DNA of 64,000 nucleotides from Vibrio gelatinilyticus (lineage in GTDB: Bacteria; Pseudomonadota; Gammaproteobacteria; Enterobacterales; Vibrionaceae): assembly GCF_022836845.1 (NCBI RefSeq), contig NZ_JAJNNZ010000019.1, forward strand, positions 1 through 64,000. Reading direction: 5' to 3'. Shown here piece by piece: positions 26,445-35,235 of this stretch. Below the pieces are notes generated by a model. It worked only from the letters and a program-made list of their open reading frames with translations. It had not been told where the DNA came from and did not search any database. Position 1 is the stretch's first letter. Every line of letters starts with the position of its first letter. A program made the position numbers and the translations under genes.

Positions 26445-28685
26445 ATGAAAGGTTTTCGTTGTTGCCGATTCGTGAGTATCTATGTACTCACAGCGGTATT
26501 ACCTACAGTTATATCTCGCAGTCTGGCTTCAGTGTTGATTTTAACTATGTCGCTTTCTAGTTTTGTTGCTCATGCATCAGAAAGCAGTTCGGATTATCCT
26601 CAGTTTGCTATCCCGACCACAATGGCGCAAACGGGGGGGGCTGGGTTGTTGCGTACCCCCCATGCACAAACTTTGGGTTTTGGGCAGATCTCGCTGAACT
26701 ACCACAATGAAGCGAACGTCGATAAAACAACACCGTATGGACGAGGCGCACATAATACCTTTTTAATGGGGGTAGGTGTGTTGCCGCATATTGAATTCGT
26801 CGTACAAAACACGCATAAGGAAATCAACGGTGAGGCCTGGAAAACGGGCAGTGACTTGTCTTATTCCGCTAAGCTCGATGCGGGCTGGCTCATTCCTAAG
26901 GACTGGTTTCAGTTGGCGTTTGGCCTGAGTGACTTTGGTGGACAAGCCAATCATCACGAGAGTGCCTATGTGGTGACATCAAAACAATTTTCAAGCGTTC
27001 GTTTTTCTTTGGGATATGGTCATAATCCTGAAGCGTCGACTCACCAGATGGGAGAAGACTACCTTTCAGGCGCATTTGGCGGCATTGAATTTCAAGCGCT
27101 GTCCTGGCTACAGTTGGTGGCCGATTATGACGGGACGGGCGCGAATGCGGGCTTGAAGCTCTTCACGCCAGACTCATGGTTGCCGTATGGTGTGAAAGCC
27201 AATCTAACCTATCAAGCATTTTCTGATTCCGCTACGTTCAACCGAGATAACCAATGGCTAGGCCTTGGATTGTCGCTGCCGCTGAGTGGTCCGAACGCTG
27301 CACCTCGCTATCATCGCCCTCAAGACGCTGGCGAGAAAGTCGATCAAAGAGCATTAACGCTCACCCTGCAAGAAGCCGAACGGCAGACCCACGAGGCGGC
27401 CTTGACGACAACGTCGCGGCCTAAGGCTGTAAACAAGAGTGATAACGTTAAGGCGCAAGAGTCAGCAGAGCGACCATTAAGCGTACTGAGCCGTAAGCTA
27501 AGCCAGTATGGGTTTGAGAATGTCAGTGTTGGTATCTATGAAGAGCAATTGATGGTACGTGCAGAAAACAACCTGTTTAACCTCAATGAGATTGACGCAA
27601 TTGGCGTGATACTGGGCTTTATTAGTGAGCAAATCGCGCACCCGAGCTTCTCGCTAACATTACTGAATAATAACTTACCTGTTGTCAATATTTCCGGCTC
27701 TAACGAGAACTTGAGACGTTTGTTCCACGATAATTCGTTGCACAAAGATGCAACGTTACCCAAATTAATGGTTTCAACGAGAAATCTCAATCAAGGTGCA
27801 GACCAGACACAATGGCTAGAGCGTGACGAGAACAGCCACCTATACAAGCCAAAAGTGATTTTCTCACCGAGCTTATATTCAACGATTGGGTCTGAATACG
27901 GTGTTTTTGATTATTCTTTAGCGTTGTCGACCAACGTTCAGGTGCCTGTCTGGAAAGGTGGCTTGGTCGATGTCAGGCATATGTTGCCGCTCAGTCACTC
28001 GGATGATTACGCAGACGGAGAACGCTTTGGGCAAGACAGACACACCAGTACAGTCGATAGGATACTGCTGCATCAAGGTATTGCCTTGCCAGCAGGAATG
28101 CTAGCGCAAGTGAGTGCGGGTCAAATCGCCAGTCATTATCAAGGTGGGACGTCTGAGTGGCGCTGGCAATCGACACAAGGTACGCACAAGCTAGGTCTCG
28201 AAGCGTCCTATTATCGTGACAAGCGAGATGATAACGCCGATGTCGTCAAGCCCATGTTGGCACACTACCGCTATTACATCGATCAATACGATTGGGCATT
28301 GGAAGCCAATGCGGGTCAATATTGGGCCGGTGATAAGGGCTTTACCGTGACCAGTAAGCACTGGTTCGGTGATACCAGCGTCAACCTCTACTATCAGAAA
28401 ACAGACAAAAGTTTTGCGGGGCTGAGCCTCTCCATTCCACTTTCATTTCGTAAAGACATGTCCCCCGCACCGCTGCAAATTCGCGGTATCGAGCAGTGGA
28501 CATACGGTTATCGAACCATGGTCAATAACCCATCTAATGACCTCAATGGCTCATTGGCGGCAACCAGCGATCTGCAAAATAGCATCGACAGGAATTACTA
28601 CAACCGAGATCGACTTTCGGCCAGTTACATCAACGCCAATTTGTTACGTTTAAAAGACGCATACATGAAGTATGGCGAGCACTAA
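26445..28685 (+). CDS. yjbH: YjbH-family exopolysaccharide outer-membrane protein
   Basis: The 746-residue exported protein belongs to the YjbH/GfcD (DUF940) family. These are outer-membrane beta-barrel proteins tied to exopolysaccharide or group 4 capsule secretion. After a hydrophobic leader ending near VAHASES come AGLLRTPHAQTLGFGQISL and GVGVLPHIEFV, the family signature. The rest is rich in alternating beta-strand segments. In V. cholerae O139 and E. coli the gene sits with three partners (yjbEFG or gfcABC). None is present here, so this is an orphan copy. The next genes encode a small barrel and a lipoprotein. Confidence 0.85.
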   Translation: MKGFRCCRFVSIYVLTAVLPTVISRSLASVLILTMSLSSFVAHASESSSDYPQFAIPTTMAQTGGAGLLRTPHAQTLGFGQISLNYHNEANVDKTTPYGRGAHNTFLMGVGVLPHIEFVVQNTHKEINGEAWKTGSDLSYSAKLDAGWLIPKDWFQLAFGLSDFGGQANHHESAYVVTSKQFSSVRFSLGYGHNPEASTHQMGEDYLSGAFGGIEFQALSWLQLVADYDGTGANAGLKLFTPDSWLPYGVKANLTYQAFSDSATFNRDNQWLGLGLSLPLSGPNAAPRYHRPQDAGEKVDQRALTLTLQEAERQTHEAALTTTSRPKAVNKSDNVKAQESAERPLSVLSRKLSQYGFENVSVGIYEEQLMVRAENNLFNLNEIDAIGVILGFISEQIAHPSFSLTLLNNNLPVVNISGSNENLRRLFHDNSLHKDATLPKLMVSTRNLNQGADQTQWLERDENSHLYKPKVIFSPSLYSTIGSEYGVFDYSLALSTNVQVPVWKGGLVDVRHMLPLSHSDDYADGERFGQDRHTSTVDRILLHQGIALPAGMLAQVSAGQIASHYQGGTSEWRWQSTQGTHKLGLEASYYRDKRDDNADVVKPMLAHYRYYIDQYDWALEANAGQYWAGDKGFTVTSKHWFGDTSVNLYYQKTDKSFAGLSLSIPLSFRKDMSPAPLQIRGIEQWTYGYRTMVNNPSNDLNGSLAATSDLQNSIDRNYYNRDRLSASYINANLLRLKDAYMKYGEH

Positions 28686-28778
28686 AGGAACAACACTCAT
28701 AAAGCATAACGCAGTGGAGCTATAAGTTAACGGGTTTTATGAAGCGTTGAACAAAAACATAAGTTGAGGGAGAAAACA

Positions 28779-29360
28779 ATGCTAGGAAAAAATAAGACAT
28801 TACTGACCCTGCTGATTGCTTCAGCCGGGCTGCCTGCTGCGGTGTTAGCGGATCAGGCAGAAGCACTGTCTTCATCAGAGCGTTCGCCATGGTATGCGGG
28901 TGTGAAGCTAGGTGGAAGCCAAGTCACCAATATGGACAACGACGTTACCGATGTGACGGACATCAAAAAAGACAGCACCGCATGGTCTATTTACGGTGGT
29001 TATAAAGTGCAGTCGTGGTTAGCGCTAGAGCTAGGCTATACCGACTTAGGCAAAGTAGAACTCAAAGACGTATCGGGTGAGTTTAAAACCACAGGTATTG
29101 ATGCGGCACTTAGAGCAACGTACGACATCAACGAAAAGTTTGATGTGTTTGCGACGGCAGGTTTGTTCTTCTACGACTGGAAAGCCTCTGGTGGCGGCGT
29201 TTGTTGCAGCGATAAAGACACAGCAGGCACCTTTGGCGTGGGTGGTGAATACAAACTCACTAGCGACTGGGGCGCTCAGCTCGAATACAAATACTACAAC
29301 AATGTGGGCGGTTCGCCAGATTTTCATACTTATAACATCGGTATCAATTACTACTATTAG
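28779..29360 (+). CDS. Outer-membrane beta-barrel protein (OmpA/OmpW-like small porin fold)
   Basis: The 193-residue protein has a signal peptide (MLGKNKTLLTLLIASAGLPA, cleavage near AVLA) and then an eight-stranded barrel pattern. It includes SPWYAGVKLGGSQV, YGGYKVQSWLALELGYTDLG, and a C-terminal NIGINYYY ending in an aromatic residue. I chose the ATG at 28779 with AGGGAG upstream. The GGGVCCSDKD loop has adjacent cysteines, which is uncommon in such barrels. It lies between yjbH and a lipoprotein gene, all in one direction. Function is unknown. Confidence 0.8.
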   Translation: MLGKNKTLLTLLIASAGLPAAVLADQAEALSSSERSPWYAGVKLGGSQVTNMDNDVTDVTDIKKDSTAWSIYGGYKVQSWLALELGYTDLGKVELKDVSGEFKTTGIDAALRATYDINEKFDVFATAGLFFYDWKASGGGVCCSDKDTAGTFGVGGEYKLTSDWGAQLEYKYYNNVGGSPDFHTYNIGINYYY

Positions 29361-29368
29361 TGAACACT

Positions 29369-29395
29369 TTTTTGCCTAATAGGCAGATAAAAAAG
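29369..29395 (+). terminator. Weak hairpin between the barrel gene and the lipoprotein gene
   Basis: TTTTTTGCCT-AAT-AGGC followed by AGATAAAAAA: a short stem extended by T/A pairing. It lies within the 53-bp gap and may reduce read-through, but it lacks a T-tract on the plus strand. Confidence 0.35.
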
Positions 29396-29413
29396 GATGA
29401 ATGAGGATTTATA

Positions 29414-30397
29414 ATGGATAAACGTTGGTTAGCAATTGCTGTCTCCCTTGGTTTAATGGCCGGGTGTAACAGCAATAATAGCAATAGCGTCACGACTGAT
29501 TTCGCTATTCAGGCTTTTGATGGCCCAGTTTGGGGAATGGACAGCAAAGCCATTTGTGATGATGGTCAAACCTATTTAGGCACACTTACGCTACACAGTG
29601 GATACGCGTTTTTTGATGATGCTTACCCAAGAGATAATCCTGGAAACTGTAGCTTCGAGTTCGGGGATTTCACGGGCGATGACAGACAGATCATTGATAC
29701 CACCAACAGCAAAGACATGTCTAAAGTATCGTACAAAACACCAAAGGGAATGTTCACGAGTGGACAGTCTGCGGCGGCATCACCTTTAACAACGCTGATC
29801 ACAGAGTTTCTTGCAGAAAGTGGTGAAGAGACGTATTCCACAGCAGCAGCTTCTCAGGTATTGACCGATCTTGGGTTAGACAATGTGCAAGATGTTGATG
29901 CATTCATGAAAAACCCAGAAGAAGAAATCAAAAAGCTGAAAACAGCGGATCCGGCAACATATAAACGTGCTTTAGCGGTGAACGCGACAGCATCAGATGT
30001 GGTGCAATCGTTGCAAACCAGTAGCGATGTTCAAGCAGAAGTGGATACGTTTGCGAAAATTCTTAACCTCACTAATAACCTGGCTGACACTTTAGAAGCC
30101 GATCCTGGCTTTAGTGACTTAGTTACACAAGGCAAGCCAATTAAAGTTGAACTGGCTGACACGATTGTTACGGCAGCAGAAAGCAATGAAGGGCTTGGCG
30201 ATGTAGTGACTAAGCCGCCGGGTGAATTTGTACCCGATGACGATTTTAAAGGCGTGATTGGTGGTGGCGTTAGCGAAGGCGAAGTCGTGCCAGAACCAGA
30301 AGATCCAACTGAGCCAACGCCTCCGGGCACTGGCGGAACCGGCGGTACTGGCGGTTCAGGTGGTACGGGCGGCTCTGGTGGCGGCGGTGGTAACTAA
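29414..30397 (+). CDS. Lipoprotein with Gly-rich C-terminal tail, unknown function
   Basis: The 327-residue protein has a lipoprotein signal peptide with lipobox LMAGC (Cys18) and AGGA upstream of the ATG. A globular part (about 25-110) has two Cys, FDGPVWGMDSKAIC and PGNCSFEFGDF. A helical middle follows (about 120-260). The C-terminus is Pro/Glu-rich, then about 25 residues of Gly, Thr and Ser built from GGTGG and GGSGG repeats. I do not recognise the family. Its position after yjbH and a barrel protein suggests a role at the outer membrane with polysaccharide, but this is inference. Confidence 0.8.
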   Translation: MDKRWLAIAVSLGLMAGCNSNNSNSVTTDFAIQAFDGPVWGMDSKAICDDGQTYLGTLTLHSGYAFFDDAYPRDNPGNCSFEFGDFTGDDRQIIDTTNSKDMSKVSYKTPKGMFTSGQSAAASPLTTLITEFLAESGEETYSTAAASQVLTDLGLDNVQDVDAFMKNPEEEIKKLKTADPATYKRALAVNATASDVVQSLQTSSDVQAEVDTFAKILNLTNNLADTLEADPGFSDLVTQGKPIKVELADTIVTAAESNEGLGDVVTKPPGEFVPDDDFKGVIGGGVSEGEVVPEPEDPTEPTPPGTGGTGGTGGSGGTGGSGGGGGN

Positions 30398-30423
30398 TCA
30401 AAACCACCGTAAAGTCTAACGAG

Positions 30424-30460
30424 TAAGGTGTTAGGCCATGAAGTTCGGCCTAACACCTTA
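30424..30460 (+). terminator. Hairpin after the Gly-tailed lipoprotein gene
   Basis: A perfect 14-bp stem, TAAGGTGTTAGGCC/GGCCTAACACCTTA (30424-30437 with 30447-30460), has a 9-nt loop. It is not followed by a T-tract (GCAAGAAC). It may act as a terminator or protect the mRNA 3' end. Confidence 0.6.
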
Positions 30461-31005
30461 GCAAGAACACTAGCCTGAAATTGAATAAACCAGCTTAGCT
30501 CTTTGTATGTTTTTCAATCAGATAGAGTGAGTTTTGTGTCAGTTATTTGTAAGAGTGTGACATTCGTTCATTTTATATATCCACGAAATCCTCTAGACTG
30601 GCTACTGGAAAATAATGCCATGTTCACTGATTGGTACGCTGCTTTTTACGGTCTTGCTTATCAATGAGTTGATGTGTATTTAATAAAGTTTTTTATGCCT
30701 ATTGTTTCATCTTTTGTGACGTGGATAATAGGGATGCTTTAAAGGGATTTTTGAACCCAGTTAACATTCTGGGTCGGCAACTGAAAAACAGTGAAGTTTT
30801 TTGCTTACTGCCAAGGTTGCGGTTAGGTAAAGCGCACAAACAAATAACAAAGCGCTCCTTTCAATGGCTTACATCTCAAAATAAAACTCCCCTTGATATA
30901 GAAAATCACAGTTCTATCAAAGACACGATTGTGCTTTGAGCTGCTAGATAGAACAAGAAAATCAGAAATCTTATGCAAATTTCGGTTGAGTGCAAATAAC
31001 CGAGG

Positions 31006-31017
31006 GGCGGTAGCATA
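31006..31017 (+). promoter_or_regulatory. ops element (JUMPstart 1), RfaH recruitment site
   Basis: GGCGGTAGCATA matches the ops core GGCGGTAG found in JUMPstart sequences. It lies 95 bp upstream of wza. In enterobacteria, RNA polymerase paused at ops recruits RfaH, which suppresses termination in long surface-polysaccharide operons. It implies RfaH-dependent expression of wza-wzb-wzc. Confidence 0.85.
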
Positions 31018-31112
31018 CCCAAATGTCATGTTGCTAAACATCAATCAGCCTGAGATATGCATAAAGAGCATGTCGATAGGGTTAGGTAGTAAAATCAGGA
31101 TCCAGAATAGCA

Positions 31113-32249
31113 ATGAGTATGTTGAAAAAATTGGGCCTAGCAGCCTTGCTGTCGATGATGCTAGTAGGGTGCTCGCTCCCTGGTGGCCACATATCCACAA
31201 AAGACAAAACAGTTGTCACAGAATCCGCTAATACCAAGGATTTGTCACAGCTTGTTGATGTTTACCCTCTTACGCCGAAACGGATTGCATCCTTTAAAAG
31301 TCCAGAGCCCAGGTCGCAAGCAAACATAAAGCTGGATTTGGACATTGCGCAGTATGAATACCGCGTTGGCCCGGGGGATATTCTAAACGTTACGATTTGG
31401 GATCACCCAGAGTTAACCATACCTGCAGGCTCTTACCGTAGTTCGGCAGAAGCGGGCAACTGGGTAAATTCAGATGGCACCATCTTCTACCCCTATATTG
31501 GTCTGGTGCATGTTGAGGGTAAAACCGTACGTGAAATCCGCTTAGAGATGACATCTAGACTGAAAAAGTACATTGAAAGTCCTCAAGTCGATGTCAACGT
31601 GGCCGCTTTTCGTTCAAAAAAGGTCTACGTGACTGGCGAGGTCGCCGCACCGGGACAAAGGCCCGTCACCAATATCCCTATGACCGTGCTTGATGCGGTG
31701 AACCAGGCGGGTGGACTCAAAGGAGATGCGGACTGGCGTAACGTCACCCTGACACGCAATGGTGAAGAAGAGCGCATTTCGCTCTACGCGCTGATGCAAA
31801 AAGGCGACCTGAAACAAAACCGCCTGATGCAACCGGGCGACATCATCCACGTACCACGCAACGATGCACAAAAGATCTTTGTGATGGGTGAAGTCGGGCA
31901 GCCACAAACCCTGAAAATGGAGCGCAATGGCATGAGCCTCACCGAAGCGCTCAGCTCTGTTGGCGGCATTAAAGAAGTGGCCGCCGATGCAACGGGCATT
32001 TTTGTGATTCGACCTACGCGCTCAGATGAAGCTTCCGAGAAAATAGCCAGCATTTATCAACTTAACATGCAAGATGCGACAGCGCTGTTCTTAGGTACAG
32101 AGTTTGCCTTACAACCTTATGATGTGGTGTACGTAACGGCAACGCCGCTAGCGCGTTGGAACCGACTGATGACCCAATTGCTGCCAACATTAACTGGAAT
32201 GAAAAACATCGCTGATACGGGCGTTTCGTATCAAAACTGGGGTAACTAA
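31113..32249 (+). CDS. wza: Polysaccharide export outer-membrane lipoprotein Wza
   Basis: Wza forms the octameric outer-membrane channel for capsular polysaccharide. The 378-residue lipoprotein has lipobox MLVGC with Cys20. It contains the poly_export segment YRVGPGDILNVTIWDHPEL, the family's IPAGSYRSSAEAGNWV and SLBB-like repeats around VYVTGEVAAPGQRPV and IFVMGEVGQPQTL. The C-terminal helix runs through ARWNRLMTQLLPTLTGM. Length matches E. coli Wza (379). wzb begins 20 bp downstream. The start has only a distant AGGA; an ATG two codons later is possible. Confidence 0.95.
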   Translation: MSMLKKLGLAALLSMMLVGCSLPGGHISTKDKTVVTESANTKDLSQLVDVYPLTPKRIASFKSPEPRSQANIKLDLDIAQYEYRVGPGDILNVTIWDHPELTIPAGSYRSSAEAGNWVNSDGTIFYPYIGLVHVEGKTVREIRLEMTSRLKKYIESPQVDVNVAAFRSKKVYVTGEVAAPGQRPVTNIPMTVLDAVNQAGGLKGDADWRNVTLTRNGEEERISLYALMQKGDLKQNRLMQPGDIIHVPRNDAQKIFVMGEVGQPQTLKMERNGMSLTEALSSVGGIKEVAADATGIFVIRPTRSDEASEKIASIYQLNMQDATALFLGTEFALQPYDVVYVTATPLARWNRLMTQLLPTLTGMKNIADTGVSYQNWGN

Positions 32250-32268
32250 ACAATGCGAGCACTGGTTT

Positions 32269-32709
32269 ATGTTTGAAAAAATACTCGTTGTTTGTATGGG
32301 CAATATTTGCCGCTCTCCTATCGGAGAGCGTCTGCTGACACAACGCCTGCCAAATAAAGCCATTGCCTCCGCGGGGCTTGCTTGTGAGAAAAGTCGATTA
32401 TTGGGCAAGCCAGCTAACGCAATGGCCATGGAAGTGGCCCGTGAGCATGGCGTTTTTCTTGATGGTCATGCTGCTCAGCAGCTAACAAGAGAGTTGTGTC
32501 GAGAATACGATTTGATTCTTGTGATGGAAAAAGATCACCAAGAAGCGCTGACGACAATGGCACCCGAAGCGCGCGGTAAAACCATGCTTTTTGGTCAATG
32601 GATTGGGCAAAAAGACATTCCTGATCCTTATCGCCAAAGCAAAGAAGCGTTTGAACATGCCTTCAAGCTGATAGAGCAAGCTGCGTCAGCATGGCAACAA
32701 AAACTCTAA
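32269..32709 (+). CDS. wzb: Low-molecular-weight protein tyrosine phosphatase Wzb
   Basis: Wzb dephosphorylates the Tyr-rich tail of Wzc. The 146-residue protein has the CX5R active-site loop VCMGNICRSP (Cys9, Arg15) and the general-acid loop DPYRQS (Asp119). It lies between wza and wzc with short gaps, the standard group 1 capsule export order. The size matches E. coli Wzb (147). Confidence 0.96.
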   Translation: MFEKILVVCMGNICRSPIGERLLTQRLPNKAIASAGLACEKSRLLGKPANAMAMEVAREHGVFLDGHAAQQLTRELCREYDLILVMEKDHQEALTTMAPEARGKTMLFGQWIGQKDIPDPYRQSKEAFEHAFKLIEQAASAWQQKL

Positions 32710-32710
32710 T

Positions 32711-34912
32711 GTGAGCACAAACGAGTTCACCGAATTAAGACTTAAGAGAGTGGGTAAAGTGATAGAGCACAACACAAAAGCGTACAGCATGGCAGCTGAT
32801 GAAATCGATCTCGGAAAGTTGTTGGCAACACTTTTAGAAGCGAAATGGCGAATCTTGCTGATTACTTTTGGCTTTTCTTTGCTTGGCGCTGTCTACGCGA
32901 TGTTGGCGACGCCAATTTATAAAGCGGATGCATTGATTCAGGTAGAAAGTAAAACCAGTGGTATGTCATCACTGATTGGTGAAGGGCTGGGCGATATGTT
33001 TGCTCAGGACTCTTCCGCTACGACTGAAATTGAAATCATTCGCTCTCGAATGGTGCTGGGTAAAACCGTCGATAAGCTTAATTTAACCACCATCGCAACC
33101 CCAAACTACACCCCGGTTATTGGCAAAGGCTTAGCGCGTCTCGCGGGGCAACAGCAAGCTATCGGTATTGGGCGCTTTGAACTCGATGGTGAGGCTCAAA
33201 ATGGCCACACTATCACCGGGCCACTTTCACTGGTGATTGATCATCGTGAACGTGGTGCTTACTCACTGTATACACAAGATGGCACACGCTTACTTAGTGG
33301 TGAAGTAGGGATGCTTGCCCAGGGAAACGGAATTCGATTGTTTGTTAGCCACATAGACGGTGAGGTTGGGGACAGCTTTTCTCTGTATAAACGCTCGCGT
33401 TTAGAAGCCATTGAGTGGATTAAGTCGATTCTCTCGATTTCTGAGCGAAGCAAACAAAGTGGCATTTTGCAATTGAGCGCAACGGGTGAAAATAAAAGTA
33501 AAATTGAGGCGATATTAAATAATATTAGTCAAAATTATTTGTTACAAAACGTGGAGCGCCAGTCCATTGAGGCAGAGAAAAGCCTGACATTTTTAAAAGA
33601 GAACCTTCCTAATATTAAACAGGCGCTAACAGAGTCGGAAGATACCCTAAACCGATATCGTCAAAAAAACGAATCGGTTGATTTGGGGTTAGAGGCACAA
33701 TCGACACTCAGAGTGATGGTGGAGCTAGAAGCACAACTTAACGAGCTTACTTTTAAAGAATCGGATGTGAGCCAGCGATTTACTAAAGATCACCCTTCAT
33801 ACAAATCGCTGTTAGATAAGCGAGACACATTATTACAAGAAAAGCAGCGCTTAAATAAGCAGATCCAAAAATTACCAAAGACGCAACGTGAAGTGTTGCG
33901 CATGACAAGAGATGTAGAAGTTAACCAACAGATTTACATTCAGCTGCTTAATAAAGTGCAAGAGCTGAGCATTGTGAAAGCAAGTGCGGTAGGCAATGTA
34001 CGTATTCTTGACAATGCCCAAGCCTACTCGCTTGCCATTAAACCGAAAAAGTCGTTAATTGTGGTGCTGGCAACGTTGCTGGGGGGAATGCTTGCTGTGG
34101 CACTTACCCTTATCAAAATGGCGTTAAGAAAAGGGGTGGAAAACCCTGATGAGATCGAAGCAATTGGCCTTTCTGTGTACGCCAGTGTGCCGAAATCGGA
34201 TATGCAATTACAGCTAAGCAACCGTGCTAAAAAGAAAAATTCACCATTGACATTGTTGGCCACCGAAAACCCTGCGGATCTTTCGATTGAAGCGCTGCGC
34301 GGCTTAAGAACCAGCCTGCATTTTGCCATGATGGAGGCGACAAATAATGTGGTGATGATATCTGGCCCAGCGCCCAGTATCGGTAAGTCGTTTGTGTCTG
34401 CCAATTTTGCGGCCGTGGCGGCAAGCACAGGGCAAAGGGTGCTGCTGATTGATGCCGATATGCGCAAGGGGTATTTACACAAGCAATATAATCTATCGCT
34501 AGAGTGCGGGTTATCGGATCTTCTTGCGGGTAAACAGAGCCTGAATGAGGTCGTTAAAAAAACGGACATAGACACATTAGACATCATGACACGTGGCGCA
34601 GTGCCGCCAAACCCTTCAGAGCTGTTAATGCACCCGCGTTTTTCGCAATTGATTGACGAGGTGTCTGGGCTGTATGATTTGGTGCTTATTGACACGCCCC
34701 CAGTACTGGCGGTAACGGACCCTAGCGTTATTGGCCGCCTGGCTGGAACCACATTGATGGTGGGGCGCTTTGGTCAAAACACGATCAAAGAGATCGAGGC
34801 TGCGGCGAATCGTTTTCATAAATCAGGCATCGTGGTGAAAGGCGTTATTTTGAATGCGGTAGAGAAGAAATCGGCCAGTAATATCGGTTATTACGAATAC
34901 GCATACAAATAG
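32711..34912 (+). CDS. wzc: Tyrosine autokinase and polysaccharide co-polymerase Wzc
   Basis: The 733-residue protein has an N-terminal Wzz domain with TM1 at about 50-70 and a coiled periplasmic region. TM2 lies at about 446-468, followed by a cytoplasmic BY-kinase. Walker A is SGPAPSIGKS at 551-560, Walker A' LLIDADMRKGYL near 578-589 and Walker B LVLIDTPPVL near 657-666. The tail NIGYYEYAYK has four Tyr, fewer than in E. coli Wzc. The start is a GTG just after the wzb stop; an ATG about 26 codons in would also leave the Wzz domain whole. Wzc and Wzb cycling drives capsule polymer assembly and export. Confidence 0.95.
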   Translation: MSTNEFTELRLKRVGKVIEHNTKAYSMAADEIDLGKLLATLLEAKWRILLITFGFSLLGAVYAMLATPIYKADALIQVESKTSGMSSLIGEGLGDMFAQDSSATTEIEIIRSRMVLGKTVDKLNLTTIATPNYTPVIGKGLARLAGQQQAIGIGRFELDGEAQNGHTITGPLSLVIDHRERGAYSLYTQDGTRLLSGEVGMLAQGNGIRLFVSHIDGEVGDSFSLYKRSRLEAIEWIKSILSISERSKQSGILQLSATGENKSKIEAILNNISQNYLLQNVERQSIEAEKSLTFLKENLPNIKQALTESEDTLNRYRQKNESVDLGLEAQSTLRVMVELEAQLNELTFKESDVSQRFTKDHPSYKSLLDKRDTLLQEKQRLNKQIQKLPKTQREVLRMTRDVEVNQQIYIQLLNKVQELSIVKASAVGNVRILDNAQAYSLAIKPKKSLIVVLATLLGGMLAVALTLIKMALRKGVENPDEIEAIGLSVYASVPKSDMQLQLSNRAKKKNSPLTLLATENPADLSIEALRGLRTSLHFAMMEATNNVVMISGPAPSIGKSFVSANFAAVAASTGQRVLLIDADMRKGYLHKQYNLSLECGLSDLLAGKQSLNEVVKKTDIDTLDIMTRGAVPPNPSELLMHPRFSQLIDEVSGLYDLVLIDTPPVLAVTDPSVIGRLAGTTLMVGRFGQNTIKEIEAAANRFHKSGIVVKGVILNAVEKKSASNIGYYEYAYK

Positions 34913-35235
34913 GCCATGCATAGCAAATAACCATTCGCTTGCTCACATCGTAATCGCAGTAAGGGCGGAGCCCTTGGAAGTGTGACCTGCTGCGAGTTTA
35001 TGATGAATGAAACGCATTGGTATGACCGGTGAATGTATACGGAGCCTCGCTTTTACGCGGTTAGTTGGGTAAAATACGCCCCTACAATTAAACGTTACAA
35101 GCGTAATGCCTATTTGGCAATTATGCTTTCGATGGCTGTTTGGGAGCTAAACCCAAGGGCGGTAGCGTAAAAAAATTCCGGAATACAGCTTCGCAGTCAC
35201 CTCCCTAAGTGCTGCGAGCGGCATATAGGCATCTA
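34913..35235 (+). other. Leader region between wzc and wzz with second JUMPstart
   Basis: A 323-bp gap. No coding sequence is supported. It includes the JUMPstart/ops at about 35137-35169 and small GC-rich inverted segments near 34.96 kb. A separate promoter for the downstream synthesis genes is likely here. Confidence 0.55.
35137..35169 (+). promoter_or_regulatory. JUMPstart 2 with canonical ops element
   Basis: The core GGCGGTAGCGTA at 35158-35169 is the canonical ops. The bases before it, including GGGAGCTAAACCCAAG, also align with the conserved 39-bp JUMPstart of enterobacterial O-antigen and capsule loci. It lies 67 bp upstream of the wzz start, so the wzz-to-glmM transcript is probably under RfaH antitermination separately from wza-wzb-wzc. 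Confidence 0.9.

Larger units (their letters stand above)
30398..31112 (+). other. Long leader region upstream of wza
   Basis: A 715-bp gap with no gene I can support. It holds a hairpin just after the lipoprotein gene, a low-GC stretch with only short frames, and an RfaH ops element about 100 bp before wza. The promoter for wza-wzb-wzc probably lies at about 30.85-30.97 kb, giving a long untranslated leader, as is normal for RfaH-controlled operons. Confidence 0.6.

Noticed and set aside
30721..31231. Short plus-strand open frames upstream of wza
   Set aside because: No ribosome-binding site, conserved domain or signal peptide, and one runs into wza in another frame.
34024..34752. A 242-codon open frame opposite wzc
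   Set aside because: It lies wholly inside wzc on the other strand; wzc has all kinase motifs there, so this is a shadow frame.
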